A DNA stretch of 64,000 nucleotides from Enterobacter sp. RHBSTW-00994 (GTDB lineage: Bacteria > Pseudomonadota > Gammaproteobacteria > Enterobacterales > Enterobacteriaceae). The notes below the pieces were generated by a model that did not search any database, was not told the origin of the DNA, and saw only the letters and a list, made by a program, of their open reading frames with translations. Each line of letters starts with the position of its first letter. Positions within the stretch are counted from its first letter, which is position 1. The position numbers were made by a program, and so were the translations under genes. Positions 9,300 through 20,382 of this stretch are shown here, one piece after another. Location: contig NZ_CP056199.1 in NCBI RefSeq assembly GCF_013782625.1, positions 1,072,588-1,136,587 of the forward strand, given 5' to 3'.

Positions 9300-9511
9300 A
9301 ACAACAACTGTCGACCGCCAACGACTACAAAGAGGCCTGCGATCTGCTTCGTTCGGGCTATGTGAAACATGTACGTCTTGGCTGGAATGTAGGAAGTGAT
9401 GAGTTCTTTCGTATTGCGTCTGACTGGTGTGATACCGGTGCAAAAATAAAGAAAGAAGGTGAAAGTTTCGTTATTTCACTTAAGGGTTTTCCCATACCTC
9501 CTCAGCACTAA
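9296..9511 (+). CDS. Small protein of unknown function, second gene of a two-gene unit
   Basis: This 71-residue protein (MKQQLSTANDYKEACDLL...) matches no family I can name. It has no signal peptide or membrane segment. It is mixed alpha/beta in appearance, with an aromatic centre (VRLGWNVGSDEFFRIASDW) and a lysine-rich turn (GAKIKKEGESFVISLKGF). The start overlaps the preceding stop as ATGA, which indicates translational coupling. A strong terminator follows 15 bp downstream, so the pair forms a compact independent operon. Size and layout recall a toxin-antitoxin pair, but no known toxin motif is visible. Confidence 0.65.
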   Translation: MKQQLSTANDYKEACDLLRSGYVKHVRLGWNVGSDEFFRIASDWCDTGAKIKKEGESFVISLKGFPIPPQH

Positions 9512-9525
9512 GCACTGACCTGTGA

Positions 9526-9566
9526 AAACTGCTGACTGCATGCATTACAGTCAGCAGTTTTTATTG
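9526..9566 (+). terminator. Strong terminator of the small two-gene unit
   Basis: AAACTGCTGACTG and CAGTCAGCAGTTT form a perfect 13-bp stem with a nine-base loop, followed by TTATTGTTTTTTTT-type sequence. Confidence 0.9.
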
Positions 9567-9655
9567 TTTTTTTTCGCGAAATTATATGTGATTTTTATCA
9601 CAATCATTATGCAAGTAATTAATATTGCAGCTTCTGATTTTTAATCTCCTGCCCA

Positions 9656-11077
9656 TTACACCAGACTCTTTTTTACTGCCGGTGTGTTTTTATTTAGCGC
9701 GGCCCATAAGGGTTTGATTCTCATCAGTGCGCTTTCAAGCTCATCGGGCTCCAGTGAAAAGGGCATGCGTAAATAGCGGTCAAACGCCCCCGACAAACCA
9801 AAACGAGTGCCTGTGCCAAGATTGATCCCCAGCGTCTCAGCCCTGGCCGCAAGCTGTGTTGCCACCATTCCGGGCAATTCAACCCAGAACGACAGTCCAC
9901 CTTCCGGCTCCCTGAACGCCCATTCCGGGAAATGTTCATGCAAAAGCTTACTGCAACGGTGACGGCGTTCACTCAGCATGTTCCGGCGCGCGGGCAGAAA
10001 ATCGTGGCTATTCTCGATAAGCCAGCGTGTTGCCAGTTGTTCCAGAAGAGGAGAGCCAAGATCGAGGGTGTCGCGCGTTTGAGCCAGCGTGGCAATGGTT
10101 CTTGATGAAGCGCGGATCCAGCCAAGACGCAGCCCGCCCCAGAAGCTTTTCCCTGCGGAACCTAACGTGATGATGGATGCTTCAGGATTGAACGATGCCA
10201 GTGGCGGCGGCGGCGGGGAATCAAACCAGAGATCGACCATGGTTTCATCCACCACCAGCGTGGTACGGGTCTGAGCGGCGATGTCGGCTATTGTTTTACG
10301 GGTCTCACTCTCCATACAACGTCCCGTGGGGTTATGGAAATCTGGCATCAGATAGGCCAGACGCGGTGCGGTTTGTGCGAGCGTTGCGGCAAAACCATCT
10401 GTGTCCCAGCCCGTCTCGGGAAGTGCGACCCCCACTGGGCGACATAGCGCCCCCTGAATGGCGGCAATCGCCAATGGATAGGTTGGATGATCGACGACGA
10501 CGCGATCGCCGGGGCCGGTCATCATTCGCAAAACCAGTGCAAAACCACTCACTGCGCCATTCACTACCATGACTTCATCTGCCCTGGTGGGAAGCTCGCG
10601 TGCGGTATAACGTGCGGCAATCGCTTCACGCAGCGCGATCAAACCCAGTTGGTCGTACCCGGTCAGGGAAAGATGCGGCGTGATTGCCGTCAGGGCATGA
10701 GTATACGCCTGGTGAATTTCAGGCCCGGCGTTGAGCGCGGCAGTAGAGAGATCCAGTGCCGCGCTGGCTGCTGAGAGTGTTGGGACGGCACGGGCATCGG
10801 GCAGTATCACGCGTGACCCGCTCCCGTGGCGGCTCTCCAGATACCCTTCTTCACGCAGGTGAGCCAGAGCCGTGCTGATGGTGGTCCGGCTCAGGTCCAG
10901 AGCTGAAGCCAGTTCCCGCTCTCCAGGCAAGCGCGTATCAAGTGCCAGTCTGCCGTCAAGAATTAACAGACGTACCGCATCTGCCAGTTGACGCCAGAGT
11001 GGCGTTCGGGATGGCGTTTGCTGCCAGTGACCTAATAAACGAACCAATGACTGACTACCAAAACGACGTGATGACAT
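9656..11077 (-). CDS. MocR-family (GntR/aminotransferase) regulator, YczR-like
   Basis: The 473-residue protein joins a GntR-type winged helix (about residues 20-95; LPGERELASALDLSRTTISTALAHLREEGYL) to a fold-type I aminotransferase domain (about 120-460). The PLP-binding lysine is expected in the GSAGKSFWGGLRLGW segment, and the preceding DFHNPTGRCM motif is conserved. MocR proteins use PLP as an effector rather than catalysing transamination. The ATG at 11077 gives MSSRRFGSQSLVRLLG; a start 12 codons upstream is possible but less family-like. It is divergent from a YczE-type membrane protein, the usual partner of this subgroup, which it probably regulates. Confidence 0.88.
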   Translation of the reverse strand: MSSRRFGSQSLVRLLGHWQQTPSRTPLWRQLADAVRLLILDGRLALDTRLPGERELASALDLSRTTISTALAHLREEGYLESRHGSGSRVILPDARAVPTLSAASAALDLSTAALNAGPEIHQAYTHALTAITPHLSLTGYDQLGLIALREAIAARYTARELPTRADEVMVVNGAVSGFALVLRMMTGPGDRVVVDHPTYPLAIAAIQGALCRPVGVALPETGWDTDGFAATLAQTAPRLAYLMPDFHNPTGRCMESETRKTIADIAAQTRTTLVVDETMVDLWFDSPPPPPLASFNPEASIITLGSAGKSFWGGLRLGWIRASSRTIATLAQTRDTLDLGSPLLEQLATRWLIENSHDFLPARRNMLSERRHRCSKLLHEHFPEWAFREPEGGLSFWVELPGMVATQLAARAETLGINLGTGTRFGLSGAFDRYLRMPFSLEPDELESALMRIKPLWAALNKNTPAVKKSLV

Positions 11078-11082
11078 ATGCA

Positions 11083-11104
11083 GTCCACTATTTAGAAACT
11101 GGAC
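11083..11104. promoter_or_regulatory. Candidate operator between the YczR-like regulator and yczE
   Basis: GTCCA and TGGAC form an inverted repeat across 12 bases in the 85-bp divergent gap. Position and symmetry fit a binding site for the adjacent regulator; no consensus is known to me. Confidence 0.35.
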
Positions 11105-11162
11105 ATTAATCATAAGACCATTTTCACCGAAGATGAAAGCCTGGATAACAGGAGAATAAAAA

Positions 11163-11774
11163 ATGCTACGTCGCTTATTACAGCTTTACATCGGGTTGGT
11201 GCTCTATGGCCTTTCGACCGCCATGTTCGTTCGGGCGGATCTGGGGGCCGATCCGTGGAATGTGTTTCATCTGGGGGTAGCGAAACTGCTGGCCATGGAT
11301 ATTGGCACGGTCATGATTTTGACCGGGGCAGTGGTCCTTCTGTTCTGGATCCCGCTGCGTCAGCGTCCAGGGCTTGGGACGATCAGTAACGTGATTGTGC
11401 TGGGGTTGGCTGCGGATGCCTCGCTGGCGCTGATGCCTGAACTCACTTCCTTACCGGTACGTATTGCGCTGTTGATATCGGCTGTAATGGTGAATGCTAT
11501 TGCGACGGGGATGTATATCGGGGCTGGGTTTGGCGCGGGCCCGCGAGATGGCCTGATGACGGGTATTCATGCGCGAATGGGGTGGTCGGTACGAAGTGTA
11601 CGCACAGCAATTGAGGTCTCTGTGTTGCTGATCGGCTGTGTTCTGGGCGGAACATTCGGAGTAGGGACTGTGTTGTATGCGCTGACTATCGGGCCGCTAA
11701 TTCAGCTCTGCTTACCGTGGTTTCGTCAAAAACCGCAGGTCATTGACGTTCCAGAGCCTGAGCGTGTTGTTTAA
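11163..11774 (+). CDS. yczE: YczE/YyaS/YitT-family integral membrane protein
   Basis: This 203-residue hydrophobic protein has about five predicted membrane segments (for example LLQLYIGLVLYGLSTAMFV, IGTVMILTGAVVLLFWIPL, VRIALLISAVMVNAIATGMY). The family motif LGADPWNVFHLG follows the first segment, and GAGFGAGPRDGLMTG lies near residue 125. AGGAG lies about eight bases before the ATG. The family is found beside MocR regulators in many bacteria; its transported substrate, if any, is unknown. lacI follows 78 bp downstream on the same strand, apparently by chance. Confidence 0.85.
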   Translation: MLRRLLQLYIGLVLYGLSTAMFVRADLGADPWNVFHLGVAKLLAMDIGTVMILTGAVVLLFWIPLRQRPGLGTISNVIVLGLAADASLALMPELTSLPVRIALLISAVMVNAIATGMYIGAGFGAGPRDGLMTGIHARMGWSVRSVRTAIEVSVLLIGCVLGGTFGVGTVLYALTIGPLIQLCLPWFRQKPQVIDVPEPERVV

Positions 11775-11852
11775 TTCCGCGAAGCGCTCACATGTATTCG
11801 TATGCTGTCTGTGCCAGAATAAGGGAAATCCCCCTTTGCGATGCCCGAAAGC

Positions 11853-12923
11853 ATGAAAGCTATCACTCTTTATGACGTAGCCCTCCTCGCGGGGGTCTCT
11901 TACCAGACCGTTTCGCGCGTGATTAACGATGCGGAGCATGTCTCTGCTCGTACACGGGAAAAGGTGCAGAAAGCGATGGCGGAACTGCACTATGTTCCTA
12001 ACCGTGGTGCACAACAGCTGGCAGGAAAACGCACCCGAACGCTGGGGTTGATGACAACCGATCTGGCCTTGCATGCCCCTTCGCAAATCGTCTCTGCGGT
12101 TAAATCCCGCGCGGTAGAAAAAGGGGCGAGCGTATTAATCTCCATGGTGGAGAATGCCTGGCAGTGTCAGGCTGCTTTGCAGGAGCTGCTTGCCCAGCGT
12201 GTTGAGGCGTTGCTGGTGAATGTTCCACTTGACGATGCGCATGCAGAGCAGTTGCAGGCGCTGGCATCACCTGTTCCGATCTTGTTCCTGGACGTTTCTC
12301 CTGGTGCACAGGTGCACAGTCTGGTTTTCAGCGCGGAACAAGGCGCAGCACTGGGGGCGGAGCATTTGCTCTCTCTGGGGCATCAGCGTATTGCGTTACT
12401 CTGTGGGCCTGAAAGTTCGGTGTCCGCCCGTGCGCGGTTGGCGGGGTGGCAGGAGACACTCACCCAGGCTGGACTTGAGCCTGTCGCGGTAGTGAAAGGC
12501 GACTGGAGCGCCGCGTCCGGGTATGAAAAAGGTCATCAGATTTTATCGGGTGCAGTGCAGCCAGATGCCATTCTGGTCGCGAACGACCAAATGGCACTGG
12601 GTGTGATGCGGGCCTGCGCGGAAAAGGGGATTGCAATACCTGGGCAGATATCAATTGTCGGTTTTGATGACACGGCGGACAGCGCCTGGTTTACGCCCCC
12701 TCTCACAACGATTCGGCAGGCATTTCGTGAGGCTGGCGAGCAAAGTGTTGAGTGGCTGTTAGCCCCTGTAAGCGCCGGTGAACTCTGGCAGAAGCAGCTT
12801 CCCGTTACCCTGATTACACGACATTCCAGTGCACGCCATATTCCCCGTCAGGCTGACCGTGAGGATCTTGCCCGGCAGTTGAGAGCGCTGGCATTGCTGG
12901 CGGAACAGTTGGCGCGAGAATAA
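11853..12923 (+). CDS. lacI: LacI, lactose operon repressor
   Basis: The 356-residue repressor has the LacI helix-turn-helix at residues 1-25 (MKAITLYDVALLAGVSYQTVSRV). The operator-reading residues Tyr17, Gln18 and Arg22 are the same as in E. coli LacI. The hinge helix (PNRGAQQLAGK) and inducer-binding core follow (LALHAPSQIV, FLDVSPG, SSVSARARLAGW, VANDQMALG, GFDDTADS), ending in a Leu-rich tail (LARQLRALALLAEQLARE) that fits the tetramerisation helix. The start at 11853 is chosen by alignment with E. coli MKPVTLYDVA; an ATG at 11841 has no ribosome site. lacZ lies 103 bp downstream. Confidence 0.94.
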   Translation: MKAITLYDVALLAGVSYQTVSRVINDAEHVSARTREKVQKAMAELHYVPNRGAQQLAGKRTRTLGLMTTDLALHAPSQIVSAVKSRAVEKGASVLISMVENAWQCQAALQELLAQRVEALLVNVPLDDAHAEQLQALASPVPILFLDVSPGAQVHSLVFSAEQGAALGAEHLLSLGHQRIALLCGPESSVSARARLAGWQETLTQAGLEPVAVVKGDWSAASGYEKGHQILSGAVQPDAILVANDQMALGVMRACAEKGIAIPGQISIVGFDDTADSAWFTPPLTTIRQAFREAGEQSVEWLLAPVSAGELWQKQLPVTLITRHSSARHIPRQADREDLARQLRALALLAEQLARE

Positions 12924-12929
12924 TACTTT

Positions 12930-12945
12930 TGTGATCTGACTCGCT
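12930..12945 (+). promoter_or_regulatory. Candidate CRP site of lacZ
   Basis: TGTGA followed by six bases and TCGCT keeps one perfect half of the CRP dyad. Its centre is about 60.5 bp before the inferred lacZ start, matching the class I position at E. coli lac (-61.5). Confidence 0.6.
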
Positions 12946-12962
12946 TCGCGGTAATCAGACGC

Positions 12963-12991
12963 TTTACCACAAGGTTTTGCCAGGGCATGTT
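12963..12991 (+). promoter_or_regulatory. lacZ promoter
   Basis: TTTACC and CATGTT are separated by 17 bp, closely resembling E. coli lac TTTACA-N18-TATGTT. The inferred start near 12998 falls at the edge of operator O1. Confidence 0.7.
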
Positions 12992-12997
12992 GATTTA

Positions 12998-16113
<3,116 letters not shown>

Positions 16114-16133
16114 ATTCCTTTCCTGTAACAGAG

Positions 16134-16153
16134 GCGGCCACGCAGGTGGCCGC
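16134..16153. terminator. Hairpin between convergent lacZ and rcnA
   Basis: GCGGCCA and TGGCCGC pair across six bases in the 45-bp gap. There is no T tract on either side, so it may be a weak or Rho-assisted terminator. Confidence 0.4.
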
Positions 16154-16158
16154 ACTGA

Positions 16159-16962
16159 TTAACGTGGAATTCCTGTCAAACCGTGCAAGCTCATATAAAT
16201 TCCTACCAGCGTGATTAACGCAACGGAGATCCACGGTGCTTTTCGCGAAAACTCACTGAACCCTGGCCAGCGTTTCGTTGCATGTTTGAGACTCAGTGCG
16301 GCAATCGCGCCGGAGGCAACCAGCGTTAGTGCCAGCCCGATACTGAAGCTGAACACCAGTGTTGCGCCGAGTGCGAAGTGTTTCAGTTGCAGGCAGATCA
16401 GCAATACCGTGATGGATGCCGGGCAGGGGATAAGTCCTCCGGTCAGGCCGAACATGGCGATCTGCCCGGTTGTTACGTTTTGTCCGCTGAATCGGTGGTT
16501 AATGTCCTGAGCATGCGCGCGTTGGTGGGCGTCCTGCCACTCTTCTTCGACGAGTGGGTGTGCATGATCGTGCTGGTGATCATGGTCATGGTCATGGTCA
16601 TGTTCATGATGATCGTGTGGTTGGCTCGCTTTCCAGGTCCGCCATGCCATCCATAGGGCGATCACAATAATCAACATCCCGGATATAAGCTGGAACCAGG
16701 GTTCAGAGGTGTTTGCATCCCATCCCCGACCAAACCACAAACCCGCCATGGCAATGATCCACACCACTGCGGTGTGAGAAAAGGTGGCTGCCAGCCCGAG
16801 AAGGATCGCTTGCCTGAGCGTGCCGCGAATAGCCACGATAAACGCTGCCATCATGGTTTTTGAATGGCCAGGCTCAAGGCCATGTAGTGCGCCGAGCAGG
16901 ATTGCGCTGGGCACAAACAGCCATGCGTTGCCTTGTTGCAGGAGAGAAGTGAAATCGGTCAT
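16159..16962 (-). CDS. rcnA: RcnA, nickel/cobalt efflux protein
   Basis: This 267-residue inner-membrane exporter of Ni(II) and Co(II) has about six membrane segments. The NiCoT signature region is LLGALHGLEPGHSKTMMAAF near residue 20-40. A cytoplasmic metal-binding loop very rich in His and Asp lies at about residues 116-140 (alternating H and D). GLTGGLIPCPASITVLL is conserved in the second half. It is divergent from rcnR, whose operators lie between them; E. coli uses the same arrangement. Confidence 0.93.
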   Translation of the reverse strand: MTDFTSLLQQGNAWLFVPSAILLGALHGLEPGHSKTMMAAFIVAIRGTLRQAILLGLAATFSHTAVVWIIAMAGLWFGRGWDANTSEPWFQLISGMLIIVIALWMAWRTWKASQPHDHHEHDHDHDHDHQHDHAHPLVEEEWQDAHQRAHAQDINHRFSGQNVTTGQIAMFGLTGGLIPCPASITVLLICLQLKHFALGATLVFSFSIGLALTLVASGAIAALSLKHATKRWPGFSEFSRKAPWISVALITLVGIYMSLHGLTGIPR

Positions 16963-16997
16963 TGGACGTTCCAGGGAAGGAAAAAGTGCATCGATAC

Positions 16998-17012
16998 TAC
17001 TCCCCCCCAGTA
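16998..17012. promoter_or_regulatory. RcnR operator, copy 1
   Basis: TACT, seven C residues and AGTA match the RcnR/CsoR-class operator, in which a G/C tract is flanked by TACT/AGTA. It lies 36 bp upstream of the rcnA start. Confidence 0.85.
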
Positions 17013-17018
17013 GTTTAA

Positions 17019-17033
17019 TACTACCCCCCAGTA
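17019..17033. promoter_or_regulatory. RcnR operator, copy 2
   Basis: TACT, A, six C residues and AGTA. It is offset 21 bp (two helical turns) from copy 1, so two tetramers could bind one face of the DNA. Confidence 0.8.
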
Positions 17034-17039
17034 GAAAAA

Positions 17040-17054
17040 TACTCAGAGGGAGTA
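17040..17054. promoter_or_regulatory. Candidate third RcnR-like site
   Basis: TACTCAGAGGGAGTA keeps the TACT/AGTA flanks and a 15-bp length, again offset 21 bp, but the central C tract is broken. It may be a low-affinity or decayed site. Confidence 0.4.
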
Positions 17055-17097
17055 GAGCATGGTATGCTTCAGAAGCAAAAATAAGAGGAATACTGAG

Positions 17098-17370
17098 ATG
17101 TCACATACGGTTCGCCACAAGAAGATGTTATTGACTCGGCTGAAGAAAATTCAGGGGCAGAGCACTGCGCTTGAAAAAATGCTCAATAGCGATCATGAGT
17201 GTGCGGATGTACTGCAGCAACTGGCGGCGATCCGCGGTGCGGTGAACGGGATGATGATGCAGGTGATCGAAGGGCATTTAACCGATCATGTGGTAAAAGA
17301 ACCCGAAGAAGATCAGCGCGAAGCCGATCTTGGCGTGGTATTGCAGGTGATCAAATCCTATCTCAAGTAA
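17098..17370 (+). CDS. rcnR: RcnR, nickel/cobalt-responsive repressor
   Basis: The 90-residue all-helical CsoR/RcnR-family repressor is released from DNA by Ni(II) or Co(II). Cys35 ([10 protein letters not shown]) and His60/His64 ([10 protein letters not shown]) match the metal-ligand pattern with the N-terminal His3. The ATG at 17098 gives [17 protein letters not shown] and is preceded by AAGAGGA; the 13 codons upstream contain the third operator region and are not family-like. It is divergent from rcnA and convergent with pdeB, whose stop lies 10 bp away. Confidence 0.94.
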   Translation: MSHTVRHKKMLLTRLKKIQGQSTALEKMLNSDHECADVLQQLAAIRGAVNGMMMQVIEGHLTDHVVKEPEEDQREADLGVVLQVIKSYLK

Positions 17371-17380
17371 GGCGCAAACC

Positions 17381-18940
17381 TTACTCTGGATCGAGGTTGT
17401 GTTCGGCCCACAGAATGAATTCTACTTTTGGCAGCGCCTTGCTGAAAAACCAGCCTTGTCCGTACTGCACACCATGACGGCGCAGCCAGGTGAGCTGGCC
17501 TTCTGTTTCAATCCCCTCAGCAACCATCGCCAGATTCAGTGATTTCGCCATTTCGATAATATGCGGGGTCACATTCTTGTACTCCAGCGCATCTACAAAG
17601 GATTTATCAATCTTCAGCGTGTCGACATCTAAATCCTGAAGATAACTCAGGCTGGAATAACCCGTACCGAAATCGTCGATGTAAATGGCGTGGCCTGAAC
17701 GACGAAACGCGGCAATCGCTGGCGCACTGACTTTGGGATCGGCAAAACCCCGTTCCGTTAATTCCAGCGCGATTTGCTGAGGAGAGATTTGCCAGCGATT
17801 CAGCAGTTGGCTCAGTAGTGGGGGAAGCTTGCCGGAAGTCAGATCGTCTGGCGAAAGGTTAATGGAAATATGGTGCTCAGGATGAAGATGCAACCAGTTA
17901 CCCATATCCTCAAAGACTTTTTCAATCACCAACTGGGTGAGTTGTGACGTTAACCCCGACTGTTCTGCCAGTGGCACAAAAATATCGGGTGACAAGTTAC
18001 TGCCATCTGGCTGTGGCCAACGCGCCAAAGCTTCTGCCCCTACCACTCTCCCACTGTTCAGGGCCAGGATTGGCTGATAATGCACGACGATATCACGGTT
18101 GTTAATCGCATCGAGCAGGCGGTTACGCGGAGACTGTATGTGGCGCAATATCCTCAATACAAAGATCGCAGCAAGCAGGCTGATCAGTGTGCCAAACGGA
18201 AGCCAGAAGAGAAGTTGCTGATGCCAGTCTTTATCCAGAGGTTGTAATGTTGCCCAGGCGACTACGGTAAAGCCCAGGTCGGGAACGGACCTTGTAATAT
18301 ACATTGAGCCGTTATATTGCAGACGCGAGATGTCCCTGTTTTTCAGGAGATTGAGGACATTCGGATCAAGCGCTGTACTGCTGGCGAAAACGAGATTATT
18401 GGTGTGACCAATCAGGGCTGCATCAACAGGCAGTGCGCCAAATGGTATCACGTCTACCAGAGACGCGGGATCAATCATGACCAGGTAATGCCCCCTGCCC
18501 AGTGCGGTCATATAGTGATTAAAGCCGATATCATTTTGCGGGGTAAGCCAGGCGCTGTAGCCATCTTTGGTGATGCGCATTGCTGGCGGAAAAGGGAGGG
18601 CATGGCTGGTTTGTTCCAGCGAAGAACAAACAGGTTTCAGGTTGTCGACATAGATAACTTCCTGGACATAACGCCATGAGAACGCTACCCGGCGCATTTC
18701 CCGCAAATGATCATGACTACAAGGAATGGCCTTGTAAGCCTGTAATTGCGCCAGTGCCTCTTTTGCCTGCTGAACAACTCTGTCGGTGCGGATCAACACA
18801 CGAGATGAATAGTTATCTAGCGCATCAATAAATTTTTCTTCCGCCTGGCGATGCGCTAACCACACACTGAGACAAATCGGTATTAGTACTGCAAAGATCA
18901 ATATTCCGGTAATCAGGCTGACTAAATGTCGGGTTCTCAT
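17381..18940 (-). CDS. pdeB: PdeB, membrane-bound c-di-GMP phosphodiesterase with CSS domain
   Basis: The 519-residue inner-membrane enzyme degrades cyclic di-GMP. An N-terminal membrane helix (residues 5-30) is followed by a periplasmic CSS-motif domain (about 45-235, with IPCSH and PVCSSLEQ cysteines), a second helix (LLFWLPFGTLISLLAAIFVL) and an EAL domain (about 265-510). EAL is intact as GAEALARW, and the DDFGTGYSSLSYL loop and KIDKSF are present, so it should be active. The periplasmic cysteines suggest redox control through Dsb, known for this family. Sequence and position match E. coli PdeB (YlaB), but ybaA is absent on the ffs side. Confidence 0.92.
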   Translation of the reverse strand: MRTRHLVSLITGILIFAVLIPICLSVWLAHRQAEEKFIDALDNYSSRVLIRTDRVVQQAKEALAQLQAYKAIPCSHDHLREMRRVAFSWRYVQEVIYVDNLKPVCSSLEQTSHALPFPPAMRITKDGYSAWLTPQNDIGFNHYMTALGRGHYLVMIDPASLVDVIPFGALPVDAALIGHTNNLVFASSTALDPNVLNLLKNRDISRLQYNGSMYITRSVPDLGFTVVAWATLQPLDKDWHQQLLFWLPFGTLISLLAAIFVLRILRHIQSPRNRLLDAINNRDIVVHYQPILALNSGRVVGAEALARWPQPDGSNLSPDIFVPLAEQSGLTSQLTQLVIEKVFEDMGNWLHLHPEHHISINLSPDDLTSGKLPPLLSQLLNRWQISPQQIALELTERGFADPKVSAPAIAAFRRSGHAIYIDDFGTGYSSLSYLQDLDVDTLKIDKSFVDALEYKNVTPHIIEMAKSLNLAMVAEGIETEGQLTWLRRHGVQYGQGWFFSKALPKVEFILWAEHNLDPE

Positions 18941-19135
18941 GCCACTGTTTCCTTTCTCAAATGCCTGCTCCAGGGCACGGAGTCAACTCGCCGGAGTCAA
19001 AATATTTAATTGTGGAATGATACAGTTATAGCATGTGGCACGCGTTGATCTGATTCCGGTTACGGTGAATAAGAAAAAACGCCAGCACGCACTCCAGTTA
19101 GCGGGGGTTGTTTTTGCCGGATGACTCAGATATTA

Positions 19136-19156
19136 TTTTGTTATGTTATAACAAAA
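19136..19156. promoter_or_regulatory. Zur-type operator of rpmE2-rpmJ2
   Basis: TTTTGTTAT and ATAACAAAA form a perfect 9-bp inverted repeat across GTT, resembling the Zur box core GTTATA-N-TATAAC. It lies 15 bp before the rpmE2 start codon, so a bound repressor would block the promoter. Zur control fits the zinc-free product. Confidence 0.8.
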
Positions 19157-19171
19157 CACGAAGAGTCTGCG

Positions 19172-19432
19172 ATGAAACCTGATATCCACCCAGCCTATCG
19201 CACGGTTGTCTTCCATGACACCAGTGCAAATGAATACTTTAAAGTCGGCTCAACCATTAAGACCGACCGGGAGATCGAACTCGATGGTGAGACGTATCCG
19301 TATATCACCATTGAAGTGTCGTCAAAATCACATCCGTACTATACCGGTAAGCAGAAAACCTTCTCGACAGAAGGCAGTGCTGCACGCTTCCGCCAGCGTT
19401 TTGGTGGCTTTATTAACGCGAAACGGAGCTAA
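19172..19432 (+). CDS. rpmE2: Zinc-independent ribosomal protein L31 type B
   Basis: This 86-residue paralogue (YkgM) replaces zinc-binding L31 when zinc is scarce, freeing zinc and keeping ribosomes active. It contains no cysteine at all, so it lacks the CXXC zinc motif. Conserved parts include [24 protein letters not shown] and [13 protein letters not shown]. The ATG at 19172 gives [10 protein letters not shown]; an upstream in-frame start would extend into the operator. It is followed after 2 bp by rpmJ2. In E. coli K-12 ykgM-ykgO lies elsewhere, so the position is a local difference. Confidence 0.93.
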   Translation: MKPDIHPAYRTVVFHDTSANEYFKVGSTIKTDREIELDGETYPYITIEVSSKSHPYYTGKQKTFSTEGSAARFRQRFGGFINAKRS

Positions 19433-19434
19433 CC

Positions 19435-19575
19435 ATGCAGGTTCTTAACTCACTGCGCAGTGCAAAACAGCGTCACCCGGATTGCCAGATAGTCAAACGC
19501 AAGGGACGCCTGTACGTCATTTGTAAATCTAACCCGCGTTTTAAAGCGGTGCAGGGACGCAAGAAAAGACGTTAA
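19435..19575 (+). CDS. rpmJ2: Ribosomal protein L36 paralogue (type B)
   Basis: A 46-residue, strongly basic protein ([20 protein letters not shown]..., ending VQGRKKRR) near-identical to E. coli YkgO. It is the alternative L36 that lacks the full C3H zinc site: only two cysteines remain (17 and 30). GGAG lies nine bases before the ATG, overlapping the end of rpmE2. The last four bases overlap the stop of the convergent GNAT gene. Confidence 0.93.
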   Translation: MQVLNSLRSAKQRHPDCQIVKRKGRLYVICKSNPRFKAVQGRKKRR

Positions 19576-20282
19576 TTAATTACTTCACGCCAACTTTCCA
19601 GGGATCTTATCTGCTTGCCGTCGGCGGTAAAATTGTCGGGGGCAAGCCAGTTCTGAAAGGCATATTCTAATGTTTGCCACTCGCTATCAATGATTGAAAA
19701 CCAGTCGGTATCCCGGTTATGCCCTTTAATGACCAGTGCCTGACGAAAACGCCCTTCATACTGAAAGCCCAGACGCAGCGCTGCGCGACGCGAAGGCTCG
19801 TTCAGGCTATTGCATTTCCATTCATAGCGACGGTAACCCAATGTTTCGAACACATATCGCATCAGCAGATATTGTGCCTCTGTCGACATTGGCGTCCGGC
19901 TCAGTAACGGCGAAAAATGCACATGGCCAACCTCAACAACCCCGTTTTTAGGATCGATACGCATCAATGCGAGTGACCCCACCGGGGAGTCAGTCTGATT
20001 GTCGATCACGGCAAAATGAATGGGGTCGGATAAGTGGCAAACGCTTTCGACCCATTTCGTGAATTCACTGACTGTGGTATCGGGTTCACGTAACAACCAT
20101 GTCCAGCTTCGCGTATCTTCTGCCTGTTGGTAGGCCGAAAACAGCGCTTCAGCATGTTCCACGCGCAATGGCTCAAGGCGACAATAATGACCATCGAGTT
20201 CCACACGAGAAGGGTGTGGTCGTGGCTGCCAGTCGTTAAGTGCTTTCCCTACGGGCTGACCAAACTGATTGAATGTGTTCAT
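19572..20282 (-). CDS. GNAT-family acetyltransferase (RimJ/RimL-like)
   Basis: The 236-residue protein carries the acetyltransf_3/RimL-type fold. [28 protein letters not shown] opens the domain. The acetyl-CoA region reads [51 protein letters not shown], typical of amino-terminal or small-amine acetyltransferases. I chose the ATG at 20282 ([15 protein letters not shown]). The longer reading to 20390 would cross the operator and overlap the divergent regulator start. It is divergent from a PdxR-like regulator across about 100 bp, so it is probably the regulated gene. The substrate is unknown. Confidence 0.85.
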   Translation of the reverse strand: MNTFNQFGQPVGKALNDWQPRPHPSRVELDGHYCRLEPLRVEHAEALFSAYQQAEDTRSWTWLLREPDTTVSEFTKWVESVCHLSDPIHFAVIDNQTDSPVGSLALMRIDPKNGVVEVGHVHFSPLLSRTPMSTEAQYLLMRYVFETLGYRRYEWKCNSLNEPSRRAALRLGFQYEGRFRQALVIKGHNRDTDWFSIIDSEWQTLEYAFQNWLAPDNFTADGKQIRSLESWREVIN

Positions 20283-20326
20283 GTTAATTTCCGTGATGGT
20301 GTGAAGAATTTCAGAGTAGGGAAGAA

Positions 20327-20373
20327 GTGGTTCCTTAAAAAGAACCACTAAGGTATGTTTTTGTAGTACCACG
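20327..20373. promoter_or_regulatory. Three GTGGTWC half-sites, candidate MocR/PdxR operator
   Basis: GTGGTTC (20327-20333) and GAACCAC (20342-20348) form a perfect inverted repeat over eight bases, and GTACCAC (20367-20373, GTGGTAC on the minus strand) follows. The half-site matches the GTGG-type repeats described for PdxR/MocR regulators. The array occupies the divergent gap just before the regulator start. Confidence 0.65.
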
Positions 20374-20382
20374 GAGGAAAGC

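Noticed and set aside
12890-12930. Expected lac O3 at the lacI end
   Set aside because: No sequence here matches the O3 or O1 half-site at more than a few positions.
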